Shown here: positions 43,709-53,517 of the stretch, in pieces
Layout of the letters: every line of letters starts with the position of its first letter
Position numbering within the stretch: position 1 is the first letter of the stretch
Assembly: GCF_014643735.1 (NCBI RefSeq)
Contig: NZ_BMKA01000002.1
Span: 248,001 to 312,000 of the forward strand
Source: Neptunicoccus cionae
GTDB taxonomy: Bacteria; Pseudomonadota; Alphaproteobacteria; Rhodobacterales; Rhodobacteraceae
DNA length: 64,000 nucleotides
Direction of reading: 5' to 3'
Translations under genes and position numbers: made by a program
Notes under the pieces: generated by a model
What the model saw: only the letters and a program-made list of their open reading frames with translations
Databases searched by the model: none
What the model was told of the DNA's origin: nothing

Positions 43709-45640
43709 TTAGACCGGATCAGGTTCCATGTCCCCTTTAGGAGGATTCTTCGGCTTCTTCGTTTTCGGAACAGCCGCGACACTGGGTGAATTTCCGCCAG
43801 TATCAGTATCATCGTCATCATCCGAACCACGGTTCAGTGGCTCCCCAGCAATGACTTTCTTAATCTCGGCACCGGTCAGGGTTTCGTATTCCAACAGGCC
43901 TTGCGCCATGTTTTCCAGCTGGTCCGCATGATCGGTCAGGATTTGCTTCGCCCGTTCATAGCCTTCATCCACCAGCTTGCGCACTTCGGCGTCAATGATT
44001 TCTTGCGTATCCGGACCGGCATTCACCCCACCACCCTGCGGGCCAAGGTAGGTGTCCTGACGATTTGCATAGTCGATGTTGCCAAGCTTCTCTGACATAC
44101 CGAACTGAGTCACCATCGCACGAGCAATCCGTGTGACCTGTTGAATGTCGGAAGACGCCCCAGAGGTTACATTTTCTTCCCCGAAGATCAGTTCTTCCGC
44201 AACCTTACCCCCCATCGCCATAGCGATCTGGGATTTGTACTTGGTTTTGGTGACGGACAGCTGATCCCGCTCTGGCAAAGACAGGACCAGACCCAATGCT
44301 CGGCCCCGTGGAATAATGGTCGCTTTGTGGATCGGATCATGCTGCGGCACGTTCAATCCAACAATGGCGTGACCCGCTTCGTGATAGGCGGTCAGCTTTT
44401 TCTCATCCTCGGACATTACCATAGAGCGGCGTTCTGCACCCATCATGACCTTGTCTTTGGCGTTTTCAAAATCTTCCATCGTCAGGTAACGTTTGCCACT
44501 GCGGGCTGCCATCAAAGCAGATTCGTTGACGAGGTTCGCCAGATCAGCACCGGAAAATCCCGGTGTTCCGCGGGCAATAATGCGCAGGTCCACATCCGGC
44601 CCCAGAGGAGTCTTGCGCGCGTGAACTTCAAGGATTTTTTTCCGTCCGTTGATATCCGGATTTGGCACCTGAACCTGACGGTCAAAACGGCCCGGACGCA
44701 GCAGCGCAGGGTCAAGAACGTCAGGACGGTTGGTCGCCGCTAGAAGGATCACACCTTCATTGGCCTCAAAGCCGTCCATTTCAACCAACAGCTGGTTCAA
44801 CGTCTGCTCGCGCTCGTCATTGCCGCCGCCGTAACCGGCACCACGGTGACGACCAACAGCGTCAATTTCATCAATAAACACAATACAAGGCGCGTTCTTC
44901 TTGGCTTGTTCAAACATGTCACGGACACGGGACGCACCCACCCCCACGAACATTTCGACAAAGTCCGAACCGGAGATCGTGAAGAACGGCACACCGGCCT
45001 CCCCCGCGATTGCGCGTGCCAGCAAGGTTTTACCAGTCCCGGGAGGGCCAACAAGCAGCGCGCCCTTCGGGATTTTACCGCCCAAGCGGCTGAATTTCTG
45101 CGGGTCGCGCAGGAACTCAACGATCTCTTCCAACTCGTCCTTGGCTTCATCGATACCGGCTACATCATCAAAAGTGATCCGCCCGTGGCGTTCGTTCAGC
45201 AGCTTGGCCTTGGATTTACCAAAGCCCATCGCGCCACCACGTCCGCCGCCCTGCATCCGGTTCATAAAGAAGATCCAGACGCCGATCAGCACCAAAAACG
45301 GCAGCCACAGAGACATAGCCGAGAGGAAACCCGATTGTTCCTGCGCCTTTACGTTCACATTGACGCCGGCATCAATCATCTGGTCGGTCAGCTTGTCGGA
45401 TTCCATCGCCGCGCGGGGCTGGATTGTCTGAAAGCGGGAGCCGTCCTTGTTCACAATGGTGATGAGTTCACCATCCATCTGCACTTCGGACACATTCCCT
45501 TTTTCAACGGACTGGATAAATTCGGAATAAGTGATCTGATTCTCATTGCCAGCGCTTTGCCCGTTGCTGAACATGTTGAACAAAGCAACGATCAGCAGAA
45601 ACAGCACGACCCAAAAAGCCAGATTTTTGGTATTTCCCAA
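43709..45640 (-). CDS. ftsH: ATP-dependent zinc metalloprotease FtsH
   Basis: A 643-residue inner-membrane AAA protease that degrades misfolded membrane proteins and regulators such as RpoH and LpxC. It has two N-terminal helices (about 8-23 and 104-126) enclosing a periplasmic domain. Walker A is GPPGTGKT (198-205) and Walker B VFIDEIDA (254-261). The pore FVGVGAS segment and zinc motif HEAGH (420-424) are present. The C-terminus is a disordered Asp/Lys/Pro tail. It is the last gene of the tilS-cpoB-pal-tol-ruv run. Confidence 0.98.
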   Translation of the reverse strand: MGNTKNLAFWVVLFLLIVALFNMFSNGQSAGNENQITYSEFIQSVEKGNVSEVQMDGELITIVNKDGSRFQTIQPRAAMESDKLTDQMIDAGVNVNVKAQEQSGFLSAMSLWLPFLVLIGVWIFFMNRMQGGGRGGAMGFGKSKAKLLNERHGRITFDDVAGIDEAKDELEEIVEFLRDPQKFSRLGGKIPKGALLVGPPGTGKTLLARAIAGEAGVPFFTISGSDFVEMFVGVGASRVRDMFEQAKKNAPCIVFIDEIDAVGRHRGAGYGGGNDEREQTLNQLLVEMDGFEANEGVILLAATNRPDVLDPALLRPGRFDRQVQVPNPDINGRKKILEVHARKTPLGPDVDLRIIARGTPGFSGADLANLVNESALMAARSGKRYLTMEDFENAKDKVMMGAERRSMVMSEDEKKLTAYHEAGHAIVGLNVPQHDPIHKATIIPRGRALGLVLSLPERDQLSVTKTKYKSQIAMAMGGKVAEELIFGEENVTSGASSDIQQVTRIARAMVTQFGMSEKLGNIDYANRQDTYLGPQGGGVNAGPDTQEIIDAEVRKLVDEGYERAKQILTDHADQLENMAQGLLEYETLTGAEIKKVIAGEPLNRGSDDDDDTDTGGNSPSVAAVPKTKKPKNPPKGDMEPDPV

Positions 45641-45719
45641 GGCGGTTCTCCTTAAGGCACTTTACGTGCCGAGTATTTAATAAAGTGTTACGTGAAACAT
45701 ATGTTTCCGCGTGGCGTTT

Positions 45720-46946
45720 TCAATGCGTCACAATGGTTGCATAAAAACTTTCCGTTCCATTCCGCAGCCAACACTTGCAGTCAGGGTTTTTATCGACAAA
45801 GGGCGCCGACTTCAATTCGTTATTATACCATAAAGACGGCGAGGCGAGGATTGCATTCCTGCTTTCGGCAGTTTCACGCCACTCCGGACGCAGCAAAATG
45901 CCGTCTTTTCCCAATGGGCGCCAGTTTCCGGCCGCTTTATCGCAAGCAAACCGGCTGTCAAAAACCCCTGCCGCACCGTCACAATTCTGCATCGCGGCGA
46001 CCTCTCGGGTGATCTCCGCCCCTTCTGCTCTGTCAGGCGTCAACAGACACCCCGACAAGCTGTGCGCCTGCCCGCTGTGACAGGCCACGAGCGCCCGTTT
46101 CAATGCGTTTAGGCGGGGACGGTAGGGTGCGGCGGAGACCCAGCGCAAACAATGGGCAAAAAGGCGCAGGCGGATCTCTTCGGGCTCATTAAAAAGCGCC
46201 TTAACATCCAACCGGACAGAGCCAATCTCTCGGGGGGTCGCAATGCGGCGGAGAGCGGTCTCACTGACCTGTTCCAAAGCGGCCCTGGTAGATTGCAAGC
46301 GGGATGCCGTATCGGCCAAAACCTCAACACCCAGACCAATTTCGCCGAGCATCTCCAGCGCGTTACGCATTTTCACACGATCAAACCGGATGTCCCGATT
46401 GCTGGGATCTTCGGCCCAAGCGATTTGGCGATCCCGTAGTAGGTCCCGCAGGGATTCGCGGTGCATCTCCAGCACGGGCCTCAGCCACAACACGCCGTCT
46501 TTTCTGCGTTGGGGTAATATTCCGGCCAGCCCGTCCACGCCGCTGCCCCGCTTCAGCCGCAGCAGAAAGGTTTCGGCCTGATCTTCTCTGGTGTGACCTG
46601 TCGCCACTCCGGCCAACCCGTGGCACCGTGCCCAGCCTGCGATCAACTGCTGTCGCGCCTGCCGTGCGTTGTCTTGCAAGTTGCCACTTTTGGGATGGTT
46701 CTGCCACAACAGTGTCTTATGCGGGATGCACATTTTTTTACACAACAACGATACCGCCTGCGCCTCGGCTGCGGACTCTGCCCGTAATCCGTGATCAACT
46801 GTTACGCTATATAAAGGGCGCCCCAACGGTTTGGCCCACTCTGCCATCAAAACAAGCAGAGCAAGCGAATCGCCTCCACCGGACACCGCCACGCCAAGCG
46901 GCCCGTCCGGTACCGTATCCATGTATTGAAGGAACGTCTGCGTCAT
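45720..46946 (-). CDS. tilS: tRNA(Ile)-lysidine synthase TilS
   Basis: A 408-residue ATP-pyrophosphatase that converts C34 of the CAT-anticodon tRNA-Ile to lysidine, essential for AUA decoding. The PP-loop SGGGDS lies at 22-27, followed by HTREDQAETFLLRLKRGSGVDGLAG, the N-type pyrophosphatase signature. The C-terminal domain is shorter and less conserved than in E. coli, common in alphaproteobacteria. The start lies 16 bases after the cpoB stop codon. Confidence 0.93.
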   Translation of the reverse strand: MTQTFLQYMDTVPDGPLGVAVSGGGDSLALLVLMAEWAKPLGRPLYSVTVDHGLRAESAAEAQAVSLLCKKMCIPHKTLLWQNHPKSGNLQDNARQARQQLIAGWARCHGLAGVATGHTREDQAETFLLRLKRGSGVDGLAGILPQRRKDGVLWLRPVLEMHRESLRDLLRDRQIAWAEDPSNRDIRFDRVKMRNALEMLGEIGLGVEVLADTASRLQSTRAALEQVSETALRRIATPREIGSVRLDVKALFNEPEEIRLRLFAHCLRWVSAAPYRPRLNALKRALVACHSGQAHSLSGCLLTPDRAEGAEITREVAAMQNCDGAAGVFDSRFACDKAAGNWRPLGKDGILLRPEWRETAESRNAILASPSLWYNNELKSAPFVDKNPDCKCWLRNGTESFYATIVTH

Positions 46947-46962
46947 AGCAGGCGCCGCTGGT

Positions 46963-47793
46963 TCAGGAACACCCTATGGCACTGCGACTGGTCTGTGCTT
47001 CACCCACAATAGAGGCGGCGGGATAGCGGATCGGGACTTCTGCCAGCATCAGGCAGGCCTCTTCCTGTTGGCCCAATTCCTTCAGGCTCAGCCCTAAACG
47101 ATAAAGCGCTTCGGGTGCTTTGGTGCCTTCCGGTGCGCCGCTAAAGCTCTCAAGGAAACTGCGCGCCGCCCCGTCCCAGTTGCTTTGAGCGGCCAGTGCC
47201 GCGCCTTTCCAGTAATGGGCCTCACCTGTTAGCGGCCCCCCCGGAAAATTAGAGATCAACGTATCAAACTGCGCGGCTGCGCTGGCATAGTCCTGAGACT
47301 CGTAAGCTGCCATAGCTTGCTGAAACGTGTTCTGTTCGGTGCTGGTGGTCCCGCTTGTCTCACCGGTTTGGGTGCCACCGCCCGTGGAAACCGGTGTGCG
47401 CGGTCGGGTTGAAATCTTCCCCCCCAGCGGAGCGGTCCGGTCAAGCGCGCTTACATCACAGTTTGCTTCCAGCTCGCACAGGCGGAACTCCAGGTCGCCG
47501 ATCCGGTTCGTGCCGTCATTGACAATGCTTTCAATCCAGAACTGTTTTTCCTCAATCGCACCGGTCAGACGCCGCATTTCGGCTTCCAGTGCATCTATCC
47601 GCTGCAAGGCAGGGGCATTGCTACTGCTTTGAGTCGCCGCCCCAGTTGTGGACAACTCCCGTTTCATCGACACGACATCCGCATAGAGGAACTCCAGCTC
47701 CTGCCGGATATCTGCCAGCGTTTCACCGTCCTGCGCCTGCGCGCCCAGAGGTGTCAGAACCGCCGCTACCAAGATTGCCCGCAAAATCCGCAT
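46963..47793 (-). CDS. cpoB: Cell division coordinator CpoB (YbgF)
   Basis: A 276-residue periplasmic Tol-Pal partner. Signal peptide MRILRAILVAAVLTPLGAQAQ is followed by a coiled coil (about 22-85), then a Ser/Thr/Gly linker (about 120-150). C-terminal TPR repeats (about 155-270) have AMAAYESQDYASAAAQFDTLI and ALYRLGLSLKELGQQEEACLML. Start ATG 47793 sits directly behind the repeated GAGTATTTGGGGAACATTGA motif, whose GGGGAA serves as ribosome site. The ATG at 47817 inside the motif is a less likely start. Confidence 0.9.
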   Translation of the reverse strand: MRILRAILVAAVLTPLGAQAQDGETLADIRQELEFLYADVVSMKRELSTTGAATQSSSNAPALQRIDALEAEMRRLTGAIEEKQFWIESIVNDGTNRIGDLEFRLCELEANCDVSALDRTAPLGGKISTRPRTPVSTGGGTQTGETSGTTSTEQNTFQQAMAAYESQDYASAAAQFDTLISNFPGGPLTGEAHYWKGAALAAQSNWDGAARSFLESFSGAPEGTKAPEALYRLGLSLKELGQQEEACLMLAEVPIRYPAASIVGEAQTSRSAIGCS

Positions 47794-47815
47794 CTTCAAT
47801 GTTCCCCAAATACTC
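47794..47815 (-). repeat. Copy of the GAGTATTTGGGGAACATTGA intercistronic motif
   Basis: On the minus strand the motif lies directly before the cpoB ATG and after a hairpin (stem 47822-47832/47841-47851). Other copies are at 54575-54596 and 53489-53510, with a partial one at 52806-52817 before ybgC. Confidence 0.75.
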
Positions 47816-47866
47816 ATGAACGCGCCGTCTGCAAAGTTTCGCAAACGGCGCAAATTCCAGTCCGAT

Positions 47867-48379
47867 TTAGCTGGTCAGCCCAGTCGCCACCAAAGTGACG
47901 GCGCGACGGTTCTTGGACCAACATTCCTCATTCGAGCAAATCGCCAGCGGGCGTTCCTTGCCGTAAGTCACAGTGTCAATCCGGCTTTCCGCGACACCAC
48001 GACTAACGAGATAATCCCGCACAGAGTTGGCACGACGGGCCCCCAGCGCAAGGTTATATTCCCGCGTTCCGGTTTCGTCCGCATGACCTTCAATCGTGAT
48101 CGAATAGGTGCCGTTTTGTTGCAACCAGTTCGCCTGAGCATCCAGTGTTTGCGTCGCAACCCCTGTCAGCGTGTGTTGGTCTACCAGAAACAGCACCCGA
48201 TCCCCGATGGTCTGGTTGAAATAAGCCACAGACGCGGGGTCGTTCACTCCGGCACCTACGCCGTTTGCATTGGCATTCGCACCGCTGTAACCGGTATCAT
48301 CTCCGGTTTTAGGGCGCATGTCACAGGCCGCGAGAGCGGTCACACAGGCCAGCATCAGGCCGATTTTCGTCATTTTCAT
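47867..48379 (-). CDS. pal: Peptidoglycan-associated lipoprotein Pal
   Basis: A 170-residue outer-membrane lipoprotein that ties the outer membrane to peptidoglycan. The lipobox is LMLACVTALAAC, with the acylated Cys at about residue 19. After an Asn/Gly-rich linker the OmpA domain (about 60-165) has IEGHADETGTREYNLALGARRA (with Asp and Arg for diaminopimelate binding) and YGKERPL. AAGGA precedes ATG 48379. It lies between tolB and cpoB as in other Proteobacteria. Confidence 0.96.
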   Translation of the reverse strand: MKMTKIGLMLACVTALAACDMRPKTGDDTGYSGANANANGVGAGVNDPASVAYFNQTIGDRVLFLVDQHTLTGVATQTLDAQANWLQQNGTYSITIEGHADETGTREYNLALGARRANSVRDYLVSRGVAESRIDTVTYGKERPLAICSNEECWSKNRRAVTLVATGLTS

Positions 48380-48481
48380 CTGCTCATCCTTTCGTTCATC
48401 AGCGTCTCGGGCGCTTTGGAACCGCGTTAAATTCACTGCATCTATAGCAGTTCTTCTACCTTATGGGAAACACCCTGTCAC

Positions 48482-49807
48482 CTACTCCAACAGGCCCGAC
48501 CATGCCGGATCGGACGCAAACGTCGGAGTTGCGATCTTGCGCAGGTTCTGCCCTGTCACATCCATTGAAAACAGCGCCGGAGCACCGCTTTCCCCTTGGG
48601 TTTCACGGAAGAACATGATCACGCGCCCGTTGGGCGACCAAGTTGGACCCTCATCAAGGAACGATCCGGTCAACAGTTTTTCCTGACTGCCATCCGTGCG
48701 CATCACGCCAATGTGAAACCGCCCACCACTGATGTTGGTAAAGGCAATCAGGTCGCCGCGTGGAGACCAGACAGGCGTGCCGTAGCGACCCGGACCAAAG
48801 CTGATCCGCTTGGCCTCGCCGCCGGTGGCGGGCATGACGTAAATTTGCTGGCCACCCCCACGGTCGCTTTCAAAGACAATTTGGCTGCCGTCAGGGCTAA
48901 AGCTGGGCGCGGTTTCAATCGCGGGGGAGTTGGTCAGTTGGGTTTTCTGGCCAGTCGCAATATCAAAGGTATAAATGTCAGAATTACCCCCGTTGCTAAG
49001 CGACATGATCACTTTGCGACCATCAGGGCTGAAGCGCGGGGCGAAGGTCATGTCCTTGCCAGCCGCGTCAAGAGCGCGGCGCGACAGTGTGTCCACGTTC
49101 ATCAAGAACACCTGCGGCACCCCGGTTTCATAGGTGGTGTAAATGATTTCTCGCGCGTTGGGCGAAAATCGTGGCGCGAGAACAATATCTTCGCTCCCGG
49201 TCAAATAGCGCACATTCGCGCCGTCATAATCCATCACCGCCACCCGCTTCTTGCGGTCATTCTTTGGGCCTTCCTCGGCAATATAAGCGACGCGGCTGTC
49301 GAAATAGGGGTCTTCACCGGTCAGGCGGCTATAGATCACATCGGCGACCTTATGGCTCATCCGGCGCCAGCTTTGACTGCTGGCGGCGAATTGCACGCCT
49401 TCCAATTGTTCCTGACCAAACACGTCAAACAAGCGGAATTTCACAACCATTTGGTTGTTCTCGGTCAGGCTGACAGCCCCTGTTACCAAAGCCTGCGCAT
49501 TGATCGCCTTCCAGTCGGAGAACTGCGCCGGTGCATTGAAATTGGTGATGGTGCCGATATGGGCGCTGGCCGGAATGGCGCGGAACAATCCGGTGTTAAC
49601 CAGATCAGCGGTCACAACATCGGTCAACTGCTGGGCAAAAGACTGTGCGCCTGCGTTTTCAGCCACAAATGTGGGGATCGCGATTGGCATCGGCTCGATC
49701 ACACCTTCGGTAATCTCGATCCGCAGCGGGCCGTTGCCTTGGGCCTGACCCTGCAGCGGAGCCACAACCGTCATTGCCAGAATGCAAAGCTTCAAAAACT
49801 GTTTCAT
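48482..49807 (-). CDS. tolB: Tol-Pal system protein TolB
   Basis: A 441-residue periplasmic protein with an N-terminal signal peptide ([17 protein letters not shown]), a small alpha/beta domain (about 25-160) and a six-bladed beta-propeller of PD40 repeats. Examples are [15 protein letters not shown] and [15 protein letters not shown]. It connects Pal with the TolQRA complex. Its ATG overlaps the tolA stop by one base. Confidence 0.97.
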   Translation of the reverse strand: MKQFLKLCILAMTVVAPLQGQAQGNGPLRIEITEGVIEPMPIAIPTFVAENAGAQSFAQQLTDVVTADLVNTGLFRAIPASAHIGTITNFNAPAQFSDWKAINAQALVTGAVSLTENNQMVVKFRLFDVFGQEQLEGVQFAASSQSWRRMSHKVADVIYSRLTGEDPYFDSRVAYIAEEGPKNDRKKRVAVMDYDGANVRYLTGSEDIVLAPRFSPNAREIIYTTYETGVPQVFLMNVDTLSRRALDAAGKDMTFAPRFSPDGRKVIMSLSNGGNSDIYTFDIATGQKTQLTNSPAIETAPSFSPDGSQIVFESDRGGGQQIYVMPATGGEAKRISFGPGRYGTPVWSPRGDLIAFTNISGGRFHIGVMRTDGSQEKLLTGSFLDEGPTWSPNGRVIMFFRETQGESGAPALFSMDVTGQNLRKIATPTFASDPAWSGLLE

Positions 49808-51075
49808 TATCTCACCGCCATGTTTTGGGGGTTAAAGACGACTTCGATTTGCCGCCACTGTTCGTATTTGTCTTGGGGCAGGTCATAAGGCGCACAGCGG
49901 ATCAATGCCCGCCGCCCTGCCTCATATGCCTGCTGAACCAAACCCTGCGGGGTGCCGGATGGTTCAATCAATTTCGGATTTCCGACCAGTTTACCATCCT
50001 GAGACAGCTCTACCGACAGGGTTACAACCAGATCAGCCGCGCCCTGCACGCCAACAGGCGGTGCCCAGCACTGTTGAACGGCAAGCACGAGCGCCCCTTT
50101 TTCCCGACCGGTCAGAGGCGGTCCGCTTGGCTTGGCGGCGGCCTCTGCTGCGGCTTCGGCGGCAGCGGCTTGAACCGCTTCTTCAATGGCACGGGCCTGC
50201 GCGTCTTTGGCTGCCTGATCTGATATCGCTTTATCCGCTTCGGCCTGTTTCGCCTGTTCCTGCTCCGCCGCTTTGCGCGCTGCATCCTTGGCAGCTTGCG
50301 CACGGGCAACAATATCGGAAGGGCGGCCCTTGGGGCGTGCGGATTTGATCGGCGCGGCAGAATTCGGGTCCTGCTCTGCCTCGGTCACGATCTCGGTCGT
50401 GCTTTTCTTCGGAGCGACTTCTTCTTTTGTCTCTTCGGGTTCTGCCACGTCTTCGCTTGGCGTGGTCGATTCCACTGCCTCTGCACCGGTTTCCGCATCT
50501 GTCGGTGGCTCCGGAGAGACCTTGTTATCAATGCGTGGTGCAGGCCGTGGTTTAGGCCGCAATAATGCCAAACGATCCGGCGAGACCTGACCGCTGGTGT
50601 CCGTATCAGAGACCTGCGCATCCGGTGTCACAACCGTATTGCCAGTTGCTTCCTGCGTCTGATCGGCTGTCTCTGTGCTTTCAACAGGCGGCTCTGGCGG
50701 GGTTTCGACCACAGGTTCTGGGGGCGTGTCCGGTTCTACCGCTTCGGCCAGATCAGGCGCTTCGGGCGGTGTGTCGGTTTCTGGCGGCGTTTGTGTTTCC
50801 TGAACCGGCGGCTCTTCAACCGGTTGTTCCACCTGTGGTGCATCAACTGACGCAGACGGTTCTTCCGAAAGGCTCGGCAGGGATTGCGAAGGTTCGTCCA
50901 GTTGCGGGGACGGCGCGCTCGACATCAGGCTGTCGAACTCTGTGCTGGTGATGATCGACACTTCGGAAATCTGGATTGCATTGCTTTCGTCGCTGTCAAA
51001 CAACGGGCCGCCAAACGCCGCCAGCCCCAACAAGACGCCGTGCAATCCGATTGATATTTTGGTGCCGGTCTCCAC
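49807..51075 (-). CDS. tolA: TolA-like energy-transducing protein
   Basis: A 422-residue protein with one N-terminal membrane helix ([17 protein letters not shown]). A very long acidic, Pro/Glu/Thr-rich region (about 50-215) replaces most of the alpha-helical arm. A shorter Ala/Lys/Gln helix follows (about 235-310), then a C-terminal TonB/TolA domain (about 320-422, with [22 protein letters not shown]). It spans the periplasm between TolQR and TolB/Pal. Position between tolR and tolB makes the call firm despite low sequence identity. Confidence 0.9.
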   Translation of the reverse strand: METGTKISIGLHGVLLGLAAFGGPLFDSDESNAIQISEVSIITSTEFDSLMSSAPSPQLDEPSQSLPSLSEEPSASVDAPQVEQPVEEPPVQETQTPPETDTPPEAPDLAEAVEPDTPPEPVVETPPEPPVESTETADQTQEATGNTVVTPDAQVSDTDTSGQVSPDRLALLRPKPRPAPRIDNKVSPEPPTDAETGAEAVESTTPSEDVAEPEETKEEVAPKKSTTEIVTEAEQDPNSAAPIKSARPKGRPSDIVARAQAAKDAARKAAEQEQAKQAEADKAISDQAAKDAQARAIEEAVQAAAAEAAAEAAAKPSGPPLTGREKGALVLAVQQCWAPPVGVQGAADLVVTLSVELSQDGKLVGNPKLIEPSGTPQGLVQQAYEAGRRALIRCAPYDLPQDKYEQWRQIEVVFNPQNMAVR

Positions 51076-51084
51076 GGAACGCCC

Positions 51085-51573
51085 CTATTGCTCCGCCGGT
51101 GCGTCGGTCCCGTCCAGCCGCGGTCCACCCGCATCTGTGACAAGTCCGATATTGCGGAAACCGCCTGCATTTAGCGCGCCCATAATCTCCATTACGCTGG
51201 AATAGGGCACCGCCCCGTCCGCGCGTAGAAACACCTTGTCGTCCTGACGCTCTGCCGCAATAGCCCGCATCTTAGCCACCAGATCAGCGCGGTTGATTTC
51301 AGAGTTTTGCAACATCAACGTCCCGTCCGCAGCAATCGCCAGCGCCAGCGGCTCTTCTTCCTCGGTCGGTAGCGGCTGGGCTGCAGTCTTGGGCAGCTCA
51401 ATCGGTACGCCAACGGTCAACAGCGGTGCTGCCACCATAAAGATAATCAGCAGCACCAGCATCACATCCACAAAGGGTGTGACGTTGATTTCCGCCATCG
51501 GCTTGCTTTTCCCGTGGCTGCGACGGCCCTTGCGACCTCCTCCGCCACTTCTGTCTACGACACCGGCCCCCAT
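51085..51573 (-). CDS. tolR: Tol-Pal system protein TolR (ExbD family)
   Basis: A 162-residue inner-membrane protein. INVTPFVDVMLVLLIIFMVAAPLL (about 29-52) is the single helix with the proton-path Asp. The C-terminal periplasmic domain has VFLRADGAVPYSSVMEIMGAL. It works with TolQ as a proton-driven stator. The N-terminus is unusually basic and Gly-rich (GAGVVDRSGGGGRKGRRSHGK). It starts two bases after the tolQ stop. Confidence 0.96.
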   Translation of the reverse strand: MGAGVVDRSGGGGRKGRRSHGKSKPMAEINVTPFVDVMLVLLIIFMVAAPLLTVGVPIELPKTAAQPLPTEEEEPLALAIAADGTLMLQNSEINRADLVAKMRAIAAERQDDKVFLRADGAVPYSSVMEIMGALNAGGFRNIGLVTDAGGPRLDGTDAPAEQ

Positions 51574-51575
51574 GA

Positions 51576-52271
51576 TCAGCTATCCAACTGGCGGGACAGG
51601 ATCGTGGCAAATTCGTCGGCGAAACTGTCAAAGCCGCTGATAATCCGGTCGGAGTCCGTGCTCAACTTGTTGTAAAAGATAACGGCTGGAATAGCGGCCA
51701 GCAGGCCCAGCGCGGTCGCAACCAGCGCCTCGGCAATACCGGGGGCCACAACCGCCAGATTGGTATTCTGCTGGATGGCGATTTCTTCAAAGGCGTTCTT
51801 GATGCCCCAAACCGTGCCGAACAGCCCGACAAACGGCGCAATAGCCCCGACTGTCGCCAGAAAGGTCAACCCGTTGTTCAGTTTCTCGCTCTCGCGGTTG
51901 ATGGCCACATCCATGCTGCGGTCAATCCGCGCCTGCGCCCCTGCGATCAGATTACCGTCACTGCGATGGGAACGACGCCACTCTACCATACCAGCCGCGA
52001 AAATCCGTTCCGCCGCACCCGATGGCTCCGGTCCGAGCCGGTCAAACAACTCGTCCAGTGGATCACCGGACCAAAAAGCCCGATCAAACGTCTCAGAGTC
52101 ACGACGGGCAATCCGGTAGTTGATGAACTTCTGGATAATGATCCCCCAGCTCCAGATGCTGGCAAAGATCAGGATCAGCATCACAAGCTTCACCGTGAAT
52201 GTTGCGCGAAGGAACAGCGCAAGCATCGAGAAATCGACCTCTTGCACTGCGGCGAGTGTTTCAGTTTCCAT
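51576..52271 (-). CDS. tolQ: Tol-Pal system protein TolQ (MotA/ExbB family)
   Basis: A 231-residue inner-membrane protein with three helices (about 18-40, 135-155, 165-190). The conserved segment LATVGAIAPFVGLFGTVWGIKNAFEEI (about 133-159) is the MotA/TolQ/ExbB hallmark, followed by VAPGIAEALVATALGLLAAIPAVIFYN. It is the first gene of the tolQRAB-pal group. Confidence 0.96.
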   Translation of the reverse strand: METETLAAVQEVDFSMLALFLRATFTVKLVMLILIFASIWSWGIIIQKFINYRIARRDSETFDRAFWSGDPLDELFDRLGPEPSGAAERIFAAGMVEWRRSHRSDGNLIAGAQARIDRSMDVAINRESEKLNNGLTFLATVGAIAPFVGLFGTVWGIKNAFEEIAIQQNTNLAVVAPGIAEALVATALGLLAAIPAVIFYNKLSTDSDRIISGFDSFADEFATILSRQLDS

Positions 52272-52412
52272 GTGTCCGCCCGACTATGTTACGTCTTTAT
52301 ACCAAGACTGCCTGATGCCACTGTTTGCCAGTGGCGTGATTGTTGTAGCAAACATAATCAGGCGGCGCGGAAAAAACCATATTTCATTGCACGATCGGCA
52401 GTGAAATGTACG

Positions 52413-52805
52413 TCAGAGCCCCAGACTTGCGCGAATTTCTGCCGGAAGCCGAACAACGCGGCCCGCTGCATTCATGCAAATCACTGTAATTTTTGAGGAA
52501 AACAACATCTCTTCGCCCCGCATCACGTCTTGCTCAAACAGCAGCTTGGCACCGGACAATTGTTGCAGTTTTGTAGCAATGATCAGGGCATCATCCAGTT
52601 TGGCTGGCCGCAGGTAGGTGGCATCCACATGGCGCACCGCAAAGACCAGCCCTGCGCCCTCTTTCAGGGCCATCTGGTCCAGCCCCGCCTCGCGCACCAT
52701 AGTAGAGCGCGCGCGTTCAATGAACTTGAGGTAATTGGCGTAATAAACGATGCCCGCCAGATCCGTGTCTTCATAATAAACACGGACCGGAAACTCATGC
52801 ACCAT
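52413..52805 (-). CDS. ybgC: Tol-Pal-associated acyl-CoA thioesterase YbgC
   Basis: A 130-residue hot-dog thioesterase with RVYYEDTDLAGIVYYANYLKFIERAR (about 8-33). It includes the catalytic Asp and the Tyr-Ala-Asn-Tyr block of YbgC. The enzyme hydrolyses short acyl-CoAs and interacts with phospholipid synthesis. ATG 52805 follows CAGGACATTGAAG. The gene start overlaps the upstream unknown gene by 11 bases. tolQ follows after 140 bases. Confidence 0.93.
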   Translation of the reverse strand: MVHEFPVRVYYEDTDLAGIVYYANYLKFIERARSTMVREAGLDQMALKEGAGLVFAVRHVDATYLRPAKLDDALIIATKLQQLSGAKLLFEQDVMRGEEMLFSSKITVICMNAAGRVVRLPAEIRASLGL

Positions 52806-53451
52806 CTTCAATGTCCTGCACCAGTTTACTCGCACGGGCCGATAGACGCAGCGCATGGCTCGGGTCTTCGGTGGCGGCGGGCAACATCGGATCATAGGCC
52901 GCCCGCACAATGGCGGCGTACTCCGGCTTTACGATACACAGATTGTTGCTTTTGATGATCGCGATCGGGGATTCATCGGCAAACGCCCCTTCGCTCCATG
53001 TCAGCAGAGACTGGAAGGTCTCGCTCGTGCCAAGGGTCTGCAACGACATCTCCTCGGTCGCGGCATCCACGCGGATCAGCACGATGCACAGTTGCACAGC
53101 CCCTTCCTTGTCGAACCCGAAGGACCGGTAACGGCTTGCCCCCTGCTCCTCAAGCGAGGTCATCAGCCGGTTAAAATTCGGCAACAGCTTGTCGAGATTT
53201 GGCACCGCAGCCAGTTCGGACCAACTCCGGCAAAAGAACCACATGAAATTCGCACCAAGTTCGGGATCGGTTTCTGCCAACACCCCCCCTGTAATGCCAA
53301 CCGTCTGGGCAATCGCCTCTTTCAGATGGGGCAGGCTGTCATCGCCCACACCAAAGACTACCGGCGCCAGCGGCCGTCCCCAACGGGCAAAGCGATAAGT
53401 GGTATCCGAAGCGGTAAACAAAGGGGCGGGGTTCTGGGTGATCGTGCTCAT
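52795..53451 (-). CDS. Conserved hypothetical protein between ruvB and ybgC
   Basis: A 218-residue soluble protein, apparently cytoplasmic, with no signal peptide or membrane helix. Recognisable sections are DTTYRFARWGRPLAPVVFGVGDDSL near the N-terminus, NFMWFFCRSWSEL in the middle and SNNLCIVKPEYAAIVRAAYDPMLPAA near the end. I do not recognise the family. It overlaps ybgC by 11 bases, so it belongs to the tol operon in this organism. Its place suggests envelope or recombination-linked work, but nothing in the sequence shows which. Confidence 0.75.
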   Translation of the reverse strand: MSTITQNPAPLFTASDTTYRFARWGRPLAPVVFGVGDDSLPHLKEAIAQTVGITGGVLAETDPELGANFMWFFCRSWSELAAVPNLDKLLPNFNRLMTSLEEQGASRYRSFGFDKEGAVQLCIVLIRVDAATEEMSLQTLGTSETFQSLLTWSEGAFADESPIAIIKSNNLCIVKPEYAAIVRAAYDPMLPAATEDPSHALRLSARASKLVQDIEDGA

Positions 53452-53488
53452 GCCAGTCCTTCTAACGGATTCGAAATCCGGCTGCACC

Positions 53489-53510
53489 CTTCAATGTTCC
53501 AGAAATACTC
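53489..53510 (-). repeat. Variant copy of the GAGTATTTGGGGAACATTGA motif
   Basis: Minus-strand GAGTATTTCTGGAACATTGA lies just after the ruvB stop and about 40 bases before the next gene. It differs from the 47.8 and 54.6 kb copies at two positions. Confidence 0.7.
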
Positions 53511-53517
53511 TGAACGC

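Noticed and set aside
48596-49888. Long plus-strand open frame opposite tolB
   Set aside because: Shadow frame of tolB with biased His/Arg/Gly composition.
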